Below are positions 1-6,547 of a stretch of DNA of 6,841 nucleotides, one piece after another. The DNA is taken from contig JAGRMK010000359.1 of NCBI GenBank assembly GCA_020441345.1, forward strand, positions 403 through 7,243. The letters run 5' to 3'. This stretch comes from Paracoccaceae bacterium. Lineage in GTDB: Bacteria; Pseudomonadota; Alphaproteobacteria; Rhodobacterales; Rhodobacteraceae. Each line of letters begins with the position of its first letter. Position 1 is the first letter of the stretch. The translations under genes were made by a program, and so were the position numbers. The notes under the pieces were generated by a model. The model was not told the origin of the DNA. It saw only the letters and a program-made list of their open reading frames with translations, and made no database searches.

Positions 1-786
1 GGCGTCATCGTCGATGGCGACGGGATTGTCGTGCGCGTGCCAGCAATGCCGGAATGTGCGCTGGAGGGCCGCAAGGCTTTGAAATCCTTTGCCGTGACCG
101 AGCATTCGGACGCCGTATTCGTCTATATTCCCAGCCTTGCACAGCCCGAGCCGCCGGCGCTGGTGATGCCGCCCGAACTGACCGGCGACGCCTGGACCGG
201 GTTCCTGTGCACCAGCGTCTGGGGCACGAACTATCGCTATGCGCTCGACAATCTGGCTGACCCTATGCACGGCTGCTACCTGCATTCCGAAAGCTTCACC
301 CTGGCCTATGGCAGCAAGCAGGATCTGATGAAGCTGGACAAGACCGAGCACGGGTTTCACGTCACCCGTGTCGGCCAGGTTGGTGACAATTTCGACTGGT
401 CGGAATTTGCCGTGCATCCGGGATCGATGTATTGCTTCCTCGACATCCCCTATCCGCCCGCGGCGGGGCCGGGCGGCAACATGCGCATCGTCGGGTTCGC
501 GACACCGGTCGATGCCACGACCTGCAAGGTGTTCTTCTGGCGCCTGCGCAAGGTCGAGGGCGTGGCCCGCGATGCCTGGCGGTTTCTCTATCGCGCCGCG
601 CTGGAAGAGCGCCACTGGAACGTGCTGGAACAAGACCGCGTGATGCTCGAGGGGATGCCCGACGACGCCCGCAAGCGCGAGATGCTTTATCAGCATGACA
701 TCGGCGTCAGCCGCATTCGCCAGATCCTGACTCGCGCGGCCAAAGAGCAGATCGAGGACGAGCTCAAGCAGGTGGCGGCGGAATGA
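1..786 (+). CDS. Rieske non-heme iron oxygenase, alpha subunit (5'-truncated; C-terminal catalytic domain)
   Basis: The reading frame is open from base 1, so this is the last 261 residues of a longer protein. The N-terminal Rieske [2Fe-2S] domain (CxH...CxxH) lies outside the window. The remaining part is the START-like catalytic domain. The mononuclear iron site is clear at about 247-285: DNLADPMHGCYLH matches the family pattern N-x2-D-x2-H-x4-H. The bridging Asp is at 259-261 and the two His ligands at 268-270 and 283-285. The Asp of LEQD at 634-636 is in the right place to be the third ligand. Family members use electrons from a reductase and/or ferredoxin to dihydroxylate aromatic rings or to mono-oxygenate or demethylate them. 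The next gene is an SDR and not a beta subunit, which favours a homotrimeric alpha-only enzyme. No electron-transfer partner is in the window. The stop overlaps the next start (ATGA). The family call is firm; the substrate is unknown. Confidence 0.93.
   Translation, partial: GVIVDGDGIVVRVPAMPECALEGRKALKSFAVTEHSDAVFVYIPSLAQPEPPALVMPPELTGDAWTGFLCTSVWGTNYRYALDNLADPMHGCYLHSESFTLAYGSKQDLMKLDKTEHGFHVTRVGQVGDNFDWSEFAVHPGSMYCFLDIPYPPAAGPGGNMRIVGFATPVDATTCKVFFWRLRKVEGVARDAWRFLYRAALEERHWNVLEQDRVMLEGMPDDARKREMLYQHDIGVSRIRQILTRAAKEQIEDELKQVAAE
770..775 (+). promoter_or_regulatory. Ribosome binding site for the first SDR
   Basis: AGGTGG lies 7 nt before the ATG at 783, inside the end of the oxygenase gene. 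It supports that start together with the ATGA overlap (783-786), an arrangement typical of translational coupling. Confidence 0.6.
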
Positions 787-1538
787 CCCAGCCTGCGGTA
801 TCTCTTGACGGGCGCACGATACTCATCACCGGCGCGGCGCGCGGCCTTGGGCGCGAGATCGCCCTGGCCTTTGCCAGAACGGGGGCGCGGCTGGTTCTGG
901 CCGATATCGATCTTGGTGCCGTGACTGAAACCGCGCGCCAGGCCGGCGGGCGGGCGGTGGCGGTCGATCTGGACGATCCGGGCAGCATCACCGACCTGGC
1001 CGAGGGGATCGCCGCGACCGAGGGTGTGCTGCACGGGCTGGTGAACAACGCTGCGCTGGCGACGAACGTGGGCGGCATGGGGTTCGAAGAGATCGACCTC
1101 GACCTCTGGGACCGGGTGATGCGGATCAACGTGCGCGGCACCTGGCTGATGACGCGGGCCTGTGCGCCGATGCTGCGGGCCAGCGGATCGGGCAGGGTGG
1201 TCAACGTTGCCTCGGATACGGCGCTTTGGGGTGCGCCGCGCCTGTTGTCCTATACCGCGTCCAAGGGCGCGGTGATGGCGATGACCCGATCGCTGGCGCG
1301 CGAACTGGGCCCCGACCGCGTGGGCGTGACCTGTGTCGCGCCCGGCATCCTGACAACCGAAAGCACCGATTATGTGCCCGCCGCGCGGCATCAGCTTTAC
1401 GGCGACGGACGCGCGGTGCCAGGCCCGCAATCGCCGCAAGAGATCACCGGCACCATCGCCTTTCTGCTGTCCGACGCGGCGCTGACGCTGACCGGGCAGG
1501 TTCTGCCGGTCAACAATGGGTTCGTGTTCAATGGCTGA
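783..1538 (+). CDS. Classical SDR-family NAD-dependent oxidoreductase (candidate cis-diol dehydrogenase)
   Basis: This 251-residue protein has the usual length for a classical SDR. The Rossmann glycine motif TGAARGLG is at residues 16-23. Asp41 at the end of strand beta-2 (LADID) is the usual determinant of NAD over NADP preference. The NNA motif is at 88-90. The catalytic tetrad is complete: Asn116, Ser144, Tyr157 and Lys161 (YTASK). The C-terminus carries the common TGQVLPVNNG ending. Placed directly after a ring-hydroxylating oxygenase and overlapping it by 4 nt, it could oxidise the cis-dihydrodiol to a catechol-type product. That role is inferred from context, because SDR specificity cannot be read from these motifs. 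It could equally act on an alcohol or 3-oxoacyl intermediate later in the pathway. It shares its last 8 nt with the hydrolase gene. Confidence 0.92.
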   Translation: MTQPAVSLDGRTILITGAARGLGREIALAFARTGARLVLADIDLGAVTETARQAGGRAVAVDLDDPGSITDLAEGIAATEGVLHGLVNNAALATNVGGMGFEEIDLDLWDRVMRINVRGTWLMTRACAPMLRASGSGRVVNVASDTALWGAPRLLSYTASKGAVMAMTRSLARELGPDRVGVTCVAPGILTTESTDYVPAARHQLYGDGRAVPGPQSPQEITGTIAFLLSDAALTLTGQVLPVNNGFVFNG

Positions 1539-2367
1539 TCTGGATCACGGCGACTGGCGCGACCATGTGACCGATGGCATCGGCTGGCGCGAGCGTCCGG
1601 GCGACGGTCCGGCGCTGGTGTGCCTGCACGGCATCGGATCGCGGGCTTCAGGCTGGGAACCGTTGGCCGCGTATTTGCCGGGCTGGCGGCTCATCGCCTG
1701 GGAGGCGCCGGGATATGGTCCATCCGCGCCGCTGGCCGAAGAATGGCCGGTTGCGCAAGCATATGCGAAGGCCTTGAAAGATCTGACAAATGGCCTGGGA
1801 CTCACCGCGTTTCACCTGCTTGGGCACTCGCTGGGCACGCTGATCGGGGTGTCTTATGCACGGAATTATCCACAGGGCCTTGAAAGTCTGACATTAGCAT
1901 CTTGTGCGCAGGGTGGCGGGTTGATGCCCAAAGAAACCTTGGCGCCCGCGCATCAGACGCGCATCAGTGAACTGCAAGAGCTTGGTGCAGAAAGATTTTC
2001 ATCACAGCGCGCACCACGCCTCATCCATCAACCAGACCGGAATCCGGCCCTTGTCGCAGCCGCCGAGGCGGCGATGCGCAGCGTGACCCTTCCAGGTTAT
2101 GCACAGGCGGTGCGCATGCTGGCCTCTGGCGCGCTGGCGCAGGATTGCGCCATGTTATCCACACCCACCGCGGTGATCGTCGGCGCCGAAGACGTTGTGA
2201 CCCCGCCGGACCAATCGCAGCGGGCGTATGACGCCCTCAGGGCCCCGCGCGGTCTGGTTGTGGTGCCCGAATGTGGCCACGCATTGCCTTTGCAGGCACC
2301 CGCCGCACTTGCCCAATTGATCCTCACGCAGGCCGCGGCCCGCGCTGTCCAAGGAGTGTCCTCATGA
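1531..2367 (+). CDS. Alpha/beta-fold hydrolase (candidate ring-fission-product or ester/lactone hydrolase)
   Basis: The protein has 278 residues from the ATG at 1531. The fold landmarks are in order: oxyanion-hole HG at residues 33-34 (CLHGIG), nucleophile elbow GHSLG with Ser100, Asp221 in GAEDVVTPP, and His250 in ECGHALPL. The triad is therefore complete. A variable lid lies roughly between residues 125 and 200. Next to an extradiol dioxygenase, the simplest role is hydrolysis of a C-C bond in a meta-cleavage product (MhpC/BphD-like). The elbow is GHSLG, where I recall those C-C hydrolases usually having SMGG, so an esterase or enol-lactonase remains possible. The start at 1531 overlaps the SDR stop by 8 nt. 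An in-frame ATG at 1516 would add five residues; neither start has a strong ribosome site. The middle of the gene is less GC-rich than its neighbours and holds two TTA codons (1894-1896, 2155-2157). Confidence 0.88.
   Translation: MADLDHGDWRDHVTDGIGWRERPGDGPALVCLHGIGSRASGWEPLAAYLPGWRLIAWEAPGYGPSAPLAEEWPVAQAYAKALKDLTNGLGLTAFHLLGHSLGTLIGVSYARNYPQGLESLTLASCAQGGGLMPKETLAPAHQTRISELQELGAERFSSQRAPRLIHQPDRNPALVAAAEAAMRSVTLPGYAQAVRMLASGALAQDCAMLSTPTAVIVGAEDVVTPPDQSQRAYDALRAPRGLVVVPECGHALPLQAPAALAQLILTQAAARAVQGVSS
2351..2356 (+). promoter_or_regulatory. Ribosome binding site for the extradiol dioxygenase
   Basis: AAGGAG sits 7 nt before the ATG at 2364. It decides the start: an in-frame ATG at 2271 lies deep inside the hydrolase gene and has no such site, whereas 2364 gives an ATGA overlap and a normal N-terminus. 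Confidence 0.75.
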
Positions 2368-3284
2368 CTCAATCCCTCATCGGTTCGCTGCGCGGCCTTG
2401 TCATGCGCGCGCCCGGAATCACCGCCACCAAAGCCTTCTATACCGAGAACTGGGGTCTTGGTCTGGCGGCCGAGGAACCGGGGCTGGTCTGGCTGCGCGG
2501 CACCGGCGACGCGGCGTTTCTCTATGGGCTCAAGGACGACACGACCTATGGCATCGAGTTCATCGAATTCGCCATGGACGACCGCGCACAGGTCGAGCGC
2601 CTGCATGCCCACGTGACCGCCGAAGGGGCCTGCGTTCTGGGCGCACCTGCCGCATTCGATGATTGGGTGGGCGGCTGGGGGTTCGAGATCCTCGACCCCG
2701 ACAATCGCCGTCTGCGGTTCCGGGCCGAGGCCCGCACGCTGGACCCGGCGCCACAATGGGCGCGCCCGCGCAAGGTCAGCCATGTCGTTCTGAACACCCC
2801 CGACATGGAGGGGGGTGAAGCGTGGTATTGCCGCGTTCTGGGGTTCCGGGTGTCTGACTACAGCGCCGATCAGATGGTGTTCCTGCGCTGCGCGTCGGAT
2901 CACCATTCGATTGCACTGGTGCGCGCGCATTACCCGTCTGTGAACCACGTTGCCTTTGAGTTGCCAACGCTGAACGAATACATGCGCTCCATCGGGCGGA
3001 TGCGCGAAAAAGGCATCTTTCCGACCTGGGGGCCGGGGCGTCATGGGCCGGGGGATAATCCGTTCGCCTATTTCGTTTCGCCATCGGGCTTTTGTATCGA
3101 GTTTACGTCCGAAGTGCAGCAGATCGACGAGGTCACGCACGAGGCCCAGGTCTGGCCGCGCGACATTCCCGAGAAAATGGACCAGTGGATGACAGCCGGC
3201 CCGCCCACGGCGGCGCAGCGCACGGTGATGGCCGGACGGCCCGATCCGGGGTTCCCGCAGTTGAAGATTGGAGCAACGGCATGA
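2364..3284 (+). CDS. Type I two-domain extradiol ring-cleavage dioxygenase (vicinal oxygen chelate superfamily)
   Basis: The protein has 306 residues in two tandem VOC modules, about 8-120 and 137-250. The first lacks metal ligands, as is usual in this family. The second has the complete Fe(II) triad: His140 (KVSHVVL), His195 (SVNHVAFE) and Glu246 (CIEF). The second-sphere residues are also present: an HH pair at 180-181 (DHHSIAL) in the place of the catalytic His of BphC, His227 in GRHG, and Tyr236. The spacing His227-Tyr236-Glu246 is 9 and 10 residues, as I recall for BphC His241-Tyr250-Glu260. This argues for a working enzyme that cleaves a catechol next to its hydroxyls with O2, and against a glyoxalase or resistance protein. 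Lying after the Rieske enzyme, SDR and hydrolase, it is the ring-opening step. The substrate is not readable. It overlaps the next gene by 4 nt. Confidence 0.9.
   Translation: MTQSLIGSLRGLVMRAPGITATKAFYTENWGLGLAAEEPGLVWLRGTGDAAFLYGLKDDTTYGIEFIEFAMDDRAQVERLHAHVTAEGACVLGAPAAFDDWVGGWGFEILDPDNRRLRFRAEARTLDPAPQWARPRKVSHVVLNTPDMEGGEAWYCRVLGFRVSDYSADQMVFLRCASDHHSIALVRAHYPSVNHVAFELPTLNEYMRSIGRMREKGIFPTWGPGRHGPGDNPFAYFVSPSGFCIEFTSEVQQIDEVTHEAQVWPRDIPEKMDQWMTAGPPTAAQRTVMAGRPDPGFPQLKIGATA
3270..3273 (+). promoter_or_regulatory. Ribosome binding site for the divergent SDR
   Basis: GGAG lies 7 nt before the ATG at 3281. This supports a start there over the earlier in-frame ATG at 3092, which falls inside the dioxygenase gene. 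Confidence 0.65.
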
Positions 3285-4069
3285 AACCGCCCTATGACGG
3301 TCAGGTCGCGGTGGTCACGGGCGGCAGTTCGGGGATCGGGCTGGCGACGGTGCGGTTGCTGCTGGAGCAGGGCGCGACGGTTGCGCTCTGTGCGCGGGGC
3401 GAAGGGCGTCTGCGGGATGTCACCGCCGTCCTGCAACGCGATCACGGCGCCGAGCGCGTGCTGGCGCGGGCGTTTTCAGTGCTCGACGCCGATGCGGTCA
3501 ACGGGTTCGCAGCCGAGGTGCAGCAGGCCTTCGGGCGTTGCGACCTGTTGGTCAACAACGCCGGCCAGGGCCGCGTCAGCACCTTCGCCGATACCGACGA
3601 TCAGGCGTGGCGCGAGGAATACGAGCTCAAGCTGTTCAGCCAGATCAACCCGACCCGTGCCTTCCTGCCGATGCTGCGCGAGGCCCGGGGCGCGATTGTG
3701 GCGGTCAATTCACTGCTGGCCTACCAACCCGAACCGCATATGGTCTGCACCGCATCGGCCCGCGCCGGAGTGCAGAACCTGCTGAAATCGCTAAGCATTG
3801 AGCTTGCGCCCGAGGTTCGCGTAAACTCGATCCTGCTGGGGCTGATCGGGTCCGGGCAATGGACCCGCCGCTTTGCCGCGCGCGAGGATCAATCGGTCAG
3901 CCGCGAAGACTGGTACGCCGATCTCGCACGCAAGAAGGGCATTCCGCTGGGCCGTCTGGGCGACCCGGCTGAGGCCGCAGCCGCCATCGCGTTTCTGGGA
4001 TCGCGAGCGGCCAGTTACATCACCGGCGCGCAGCTCGAGGTTTCGGGCGGCCTGTCGCGTCACATCTAG
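3281..4069 (+). CDS. SDR-fold protein with a non-classical active site
   Basis: The protein has 262 residues. Cofactor-binding features are intact: TGGSSGIG at 13-20 and VNNAG at 91-95. The C-terminal TGAQLEVSGG is typical of SDRs that build tetramers. Aligned by spacing with the other SDR of this operon, Ser144 is kept. The catalytic Asn is Lys117 (YELKLF), the Tyr is Thr157 and the Lys is Arg161 (CTASARAG), so N-S-Y-K becomes K-S-T-R. His153 (EPHMV) lies four residues before the Tyr position. The segments ELKLFS, PHMV and LLGLIGSGQW look like conserved signatures of a divergent SDR subgroup and not random decay. The protein may use another acid/base or bind a nucleotide without classical hydride transfer. 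Arg39 (CARGEGR) after beta-2 hints at NADP. It overlaps the dioxygenase gene by 4 nt and is followed by the ThDP-enzyme gene after 10 nt. Confidence 0.88.
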   Translation: MKPPYDGQVAVVTGGSSGIGLATVRLLLEQGATVALCARGEGRLRDVTAVLQRDHGAERVLARAFSVLDADAVNGFAAEVQQAFGRCDLLVNNAGQGRVSTFADTDDQAWREEYELKLFSQINPTRAFLPMLREARGAIVAVNSLLAYQPEPHMVCTASARAGVQNLLKSLSIELAPEVRVNSILLGLIGSGQWTRRFAAREDQSVSREDWYADLARKKGIPLGRLGDPAEAAAAIAFLGSRAASYITGAQLEVSGGLSRHI

Positions 4070-4077
4070 GGAGAAGG
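4068..4077 (+). promoter_or_regulatory. Strong ribosome binding site for the ThDP enzyme
   Basis: The purine run AGGGAGAAGG includes the tail of the preceding TAG stop and ends 2 nt before the ATG at 4080; its AGGGAG core is 6 nt from that start. This is the only junction in the window with a gap and not an overlap, and it has one of the best Shine-Dalgarno matches. It supports 4080 over the ATG at 3873 inside the SDR gene. An ATG at 4086 is a less likely alternative. Confidence 0.7.
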
Positions 4078-4079
4078 CG

Positions 4080-5750
4080 ATGAAGATGGAAACCGTGACC
4101 GAGGTCGAAACGGTCGGCGAGTTCATCGCCAGGTATCTGGCGGAGATTGGCGTGACCGTGGCCTTCGGGGTGATCTCGATCCACAATATGCCGATTCTCG
4201 ATGCGATGGCCCGGCAGGGACGTATCCGCTTTGTGCCCGCGCGCGGCGAGGCCGGGGCGATGAACATGGCCGACGCCTATGCGCGGGTCTCGGGCAAGCT
4301 GGGCGTGGTGTTGACCTCGACCGGGTCGGCGGCGGGCAATGCCGCGGGTGCGCAGGTCGAGGCGTTGAGCGCCGGCACGCGGCTGTTGCACATCACTTCG
4401 ACGGTGGATCTGGGCTATGTTGACCGCGATCGCGCCCCGATCCATGACGTGCCGCGACAGCCGGACATGTTGCGCGGAATATCAAAGTCTTACGTGCGGA
4501 TGTGGAGCGCCGGCGGGGCCATTGGCGCGCTGACCGCGGCGGTTTCTGCTGCGATTTCGGCACCTGCGGGTCCGGTCTCTCTGGAGATCCCGGTGGATGT
4601 GCAGCGCACACCGATGCCGATGTCCGTGTCGGTGTTCACGCCCGAGGCGCAGGGGCCACGGGCCTCGGATGCGGCGCTCGACGCGCTGGCGCGTGCCATC
4701 ACCGCTGCACGGCGACCGATGCTCTGGCTGGGGGGCGGGGCGCGCGGGGCCTGCGCCGAGGCCGAGGAACTGGTGCGCAGGGGCTTTGTCTCTGTCACCT
4801 CGACCCAGGGGCGCGGGGTCGTCGCCGAAGACAACCCGGCCAACCTGGGTGCCTTTAACATGACGCCCGAGGCCCAGGCGCTCTATGCCCGTGCCGATCT
4901 GATGCTGGTGGTGGGCTCGCGCCTGCGCGGAAACGAGACGCTGAACAACGCGATGCGCCTGCCACGCCCGCTGTTGCAGATCGACGCCGAACCCACGCAG
5001 GGCGGGCGCAATTATCCGGTTGATCTGTTCGTGCACGGCGACGCCGCGGATACGCTGCGCCGGTTGCTCGACCGCTTGCCGCCAGAACTCGAGGTCGATC
5101 CCGGTATGCGGTTCGAGGTGGCGACGGCCCGGGCGCAATCCGAGGGGGCGCTACGGTCGCGGCTTGGGCCCTATCAGGCGGTTGCCGAGGCGCTGACCGA
5201 ACGCGTCGCGGCGGGGCGGCACCCCTGGGTGCGCGATGTGACGATCTCGAATTCCACCTTTGGCAACCGCTACGTTCGGTTGTCCGACCCGACCCGCGGC
5301 GTGCACGCCCTGGGCGGCGGTATCGGGCAGGGCGTGGCTATGGGGATCGGCGCCGCGCTGGCGTCCGATACCAAGGCCATCGTCTTGCTGGGCGACGGGG
5401 GCGCGCAACTGGGCCTGGCCGAAATGATCACCGCCGTTCAGGAAAACGCCCCTCTGGTCTACGTGCTGATGAACGATCAGGCCTATGGCGTCATTCGGAA
5501 TATCCAGGACGCGCAATACGATAGCCGCTACCACTATTCCGCCTTGCAAACCCCTGATTTCGCAATGCATTGTGCCTCCATCGGAATGCCGCATGTGCGG
5601 ATTGCGGATGTCTCGCAATTTGCCGCGACGCTGGATGCGGCACTGCAGGCCGAGGGGCCGCGCCTGATCGAGGTGGACATGGTCACTATCGGACCCTTCG
5701 CCGAAAGCTTCTCTGGCCCTCCGGCGGGCGCAGCAGGAAAGGTCGCTTGA
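4080..5750 (+). CDS. ThDP-dependent enzyme (acetolactate synthase/benzoylformate decarboxylase-like)
   Basis: At 556 residues this is the normal length for the family. It has three domains: pyrimidine-binding (about 10-175), a central Rossmann-like domain (about 195-330) and pyrophosphate-binding (about 365-540). The conserved glutamate that activates the thiamine is Glu57 (ARGEAGAMNMADAYAR). The Mg/ThDP motif starts at GDGGAQ (438-443) and ends at Asn465 (LMND), with the expected 26 residues between Asp439 and Asn465. Usual activities are decarboxylation of a 2-oxo acid to an aldehyde, or carboligation. Here the aldehyde dehydrogenase two genes downstream would suit a decarboxylase. Unusual points are FGVISIHN at 29-36, where relatives usually have a GxPG-type loop, and RGE in place of the common RHE/HE before the glutamate. 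No FAD-specific feature was recognised. The substrate is unassigned. The stop overlaps the next start (TGATG). Confidence 0.9.
   Translation: MKMETVTEVETVGEFIARYLAEIGVTVAFGVISIHNMPILDAMARQGRIRFVPARGEAGAMNMADAYARVSGKLGVVLTSTGSAAGNAAGAQVEALSAGTRLLHITSTVDLGYVDRDRAPIHDVPRQPDMLRGISKSYVRMWSAGGAIGALTAAVSAAISAPAGPVSLEIPVDVQRTPMPMSVSVFTPEAQGPRASDAALDALARAITAARRPMLWLGGGARGACAEAEELVRRGFVSVTSTQGRGVVAEDNPANLGAFNMTPEAQALYARADLMLVVGSRLRGNETLNNAMRLPRPLLQIDAEPTQGGRNYPVDLFVHGDAADTLRRLLDRLPPELEVDPGMRFEVATARAQSEGALRSRLGPYQAVAEALTERVAAGRHPWVRDVTISNSTFGNRYVRLSDPTRGVHALGGGIGQGVAMGIGAALASDTKAIVLLGDGGAQLGLAEMITAVQENAPLVYVLMNDQAYGVIRNIQDAQYDSRYHYSALQTPDFAMHCASIGMPHVRIADVSQFAATLDAALQAEGPRLIEVDMVTIGPFAESFSGPPAGAAGKVA
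5735..5742 (+). promoter_or_regulatory. Ribosome binding site for the NadX-like gene
   Basis: AGGAAAGG ends 7 nt before the ATG at 5750. It supports this start, which overlaps the preceding stop as TGATG, over the in-frame ATG at 5570 inside the upstream gene. Confidence 0.65.
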
Positions 5751-6547
5751 TGCATCTGGGATTGATCGGGTACGGCACTATCGCTCGGGCGTTGATGCCG
5801 GTGCTGGCGCAGGAACAGGCGATGCCCGCACGCCTGACCGTGCTTGCCCGCGCGGGCCGCGAAGCCGAGGCACAGGCCGCCTTTCCCCGTGCGACGATTG
5901 TCACCGACGCGGCGGCGCTGATCGCGGCACAGCCGGATCTGGTGGCGGAATGCGCCGGGCAGGCGGCGGTGGCGGCGCATGTGGCGCCCGTGCTGCGCGC
6001 GGGGCTGAACTGTATCGTCGTGTCGATCGGCGCCTTGGCCGACCCCGCGCTGCACGACACCTTGCGCGCCGCCGCCAGAGACGGCGGGGCGCGGATCATC
6101 CTGCCGGCCGGAGCGGTCGGGGGGATCGACATCCTGTCGGCGCTGCGCCCATCGGGGTTCGACAGCGTGGTTTACACGGGTCGCAAGCCGCCGCGCGCCT
6201 GGGCCGGATCGCCCGCCGAGGCGCTGATGGATCTGGACGCCTTGACCGCCGAGACGGTGTTCTTCACCGGCACGGCGCGCGACGCGGCGCTGCAATACCC
6301 CAAGAACGCCAATGTCGCGGCGACCGTGGCGCTGGCCGGGGCCGGACTGGACAAGACCGAGGTGCGGCTGATCGCCGACCCCTCGATCAGCGCCAATGTG
6401 CACGAGGTCACGGTGCGCGCGGGGGCCGGGGAATTCCACATTCGCATCACCGGGCACCCGTCGCCCGATAACCCGCGCACCTCGTTGACCACGGTCTATT
6501 CGCTGGCCCGCGAGATCCTGAACCAGACGCGCGAGGTGGCGATATGA
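5750..6547 (+). CDS. nadX: L-aspartate dehydrogenase family protein (NadX-like)
   Basis: The protein has 265 residues, normal for this family. The N-terminal Rossmann domain has GYGTIA at 7-12, followed by DLVAECAGQAAV (63-74) and SIGAL (92-96). The catalytic domain has LPAGAVGGID (118-127), TGRKPPRAW (143-151), GTARDAALQYPKNANVAAT (174-192) and SANVHEV. His218 in the last motif is the catalytic His position of known aspartate dehydrogenases. The C-terminal GEFHIRITGHPSPDNPRTS is also characteristic. Known members interconvert L-aspartate and iminoaspartate/oxaloacetate with NAD(P), and some feed NAD synthesis. Here no nadA or nadC is visible and the neighbours are catabolic, so the enzyme may instead deaminate or reduce an aspartate-like pathway intermediate. 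The family assignment is strong; the exact substrate is inference. The symbol denotes the family and not a proven role in NAD synthesis. Confidence 0.88.
   Translation: MHLGLIGYGTIARALMPVLAQEQAMPARLTVLARAGREAEAQAAFPRATIVTDAAALIAAQPDLVAECAGQAAVAAHVAPVLRAGLNCIVVSIGALADPALHDTLRAAARDGGARIILPAGAVGGIDILSALRPSGFDSVVYTGRKPPRAWAGSPAEALMDLDALTAETVFFTGTARDAALQYPKNANVAATVALAGAGLDKTEVRLIADPSISANVHEVTVRAGAGEFHIRITGHPSPDNPRTSLTTVYSLAREILNQTREVAI
6533..6539 (+). promoter_or_regulatory. Ribosome binding site for the aldehyde dehydrogenase
   Basis: GAGGTGG lies 4 nt before the ATG at 6544, inside the end of the NadX-like gene. The spacing is slightly short, but the ATGA overlap makes this start the natural choice. 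Confidence 0.55.

Noticed and set aside
31..786. Treating the GTG at 31 as the true start of the oxygenase gene
   Set aside because: The frame is open back to base 1, and a protein starting at 31 would lack the Rieske domain that this catalytic domain needs. It is better read as truncated by the window edge.
690..1439. Minus-strand open frame (249 codons) opposite the first SDR
   Set aside because: The plus strand carries a complete classical SDR with all catalytic residues. The antisense product has no recognisable features.
2271..2363. N-terminal extension of the dioxygenase from an ATG at 2271
   Set aside because: It lies within the hydrolase gene around its catalytic His codon. The AAGGAG before 2364 and the ATGA overlap point to the later start.
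2097..3140. Long minus-strand open frame (347 codons) opposite the hydrolase and dioxygenase genes
   Set aside because: It lies opposite two genes with clear catalytic motifs. Its translation is rich in Arg, Gly and His with no recognisable domain, as expected from the complement of GC-rich coding DNA.
3281..4069. Reading the divergent SDR as a decaying pseudogene
   Set aside because: The frame is intact, the cofactor motifs and C-terminus are well kept, and the start has a ribosome site. The changed active-site residues sit in what look like family signatures, so altered function is more likely than decay.
3873..4079. N-terminal extension of the ThDP enzyme from an ATG at 3873
   Set aside because: The extension overlaps the SDR coding sequence in another frame and is Arg-rich. 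The ATG at 4080 has a strong ribosome site and gives a family-normal length.
5534..6457. Long minus-strand open frame (307 codons) opposite the ThDP-enzyme end and the NadX-like gene
   Set aside because: It gives an Arg/Gly/His-rich translation without a domain, and the plus strand there encodes a well-supported NadX-like protein.
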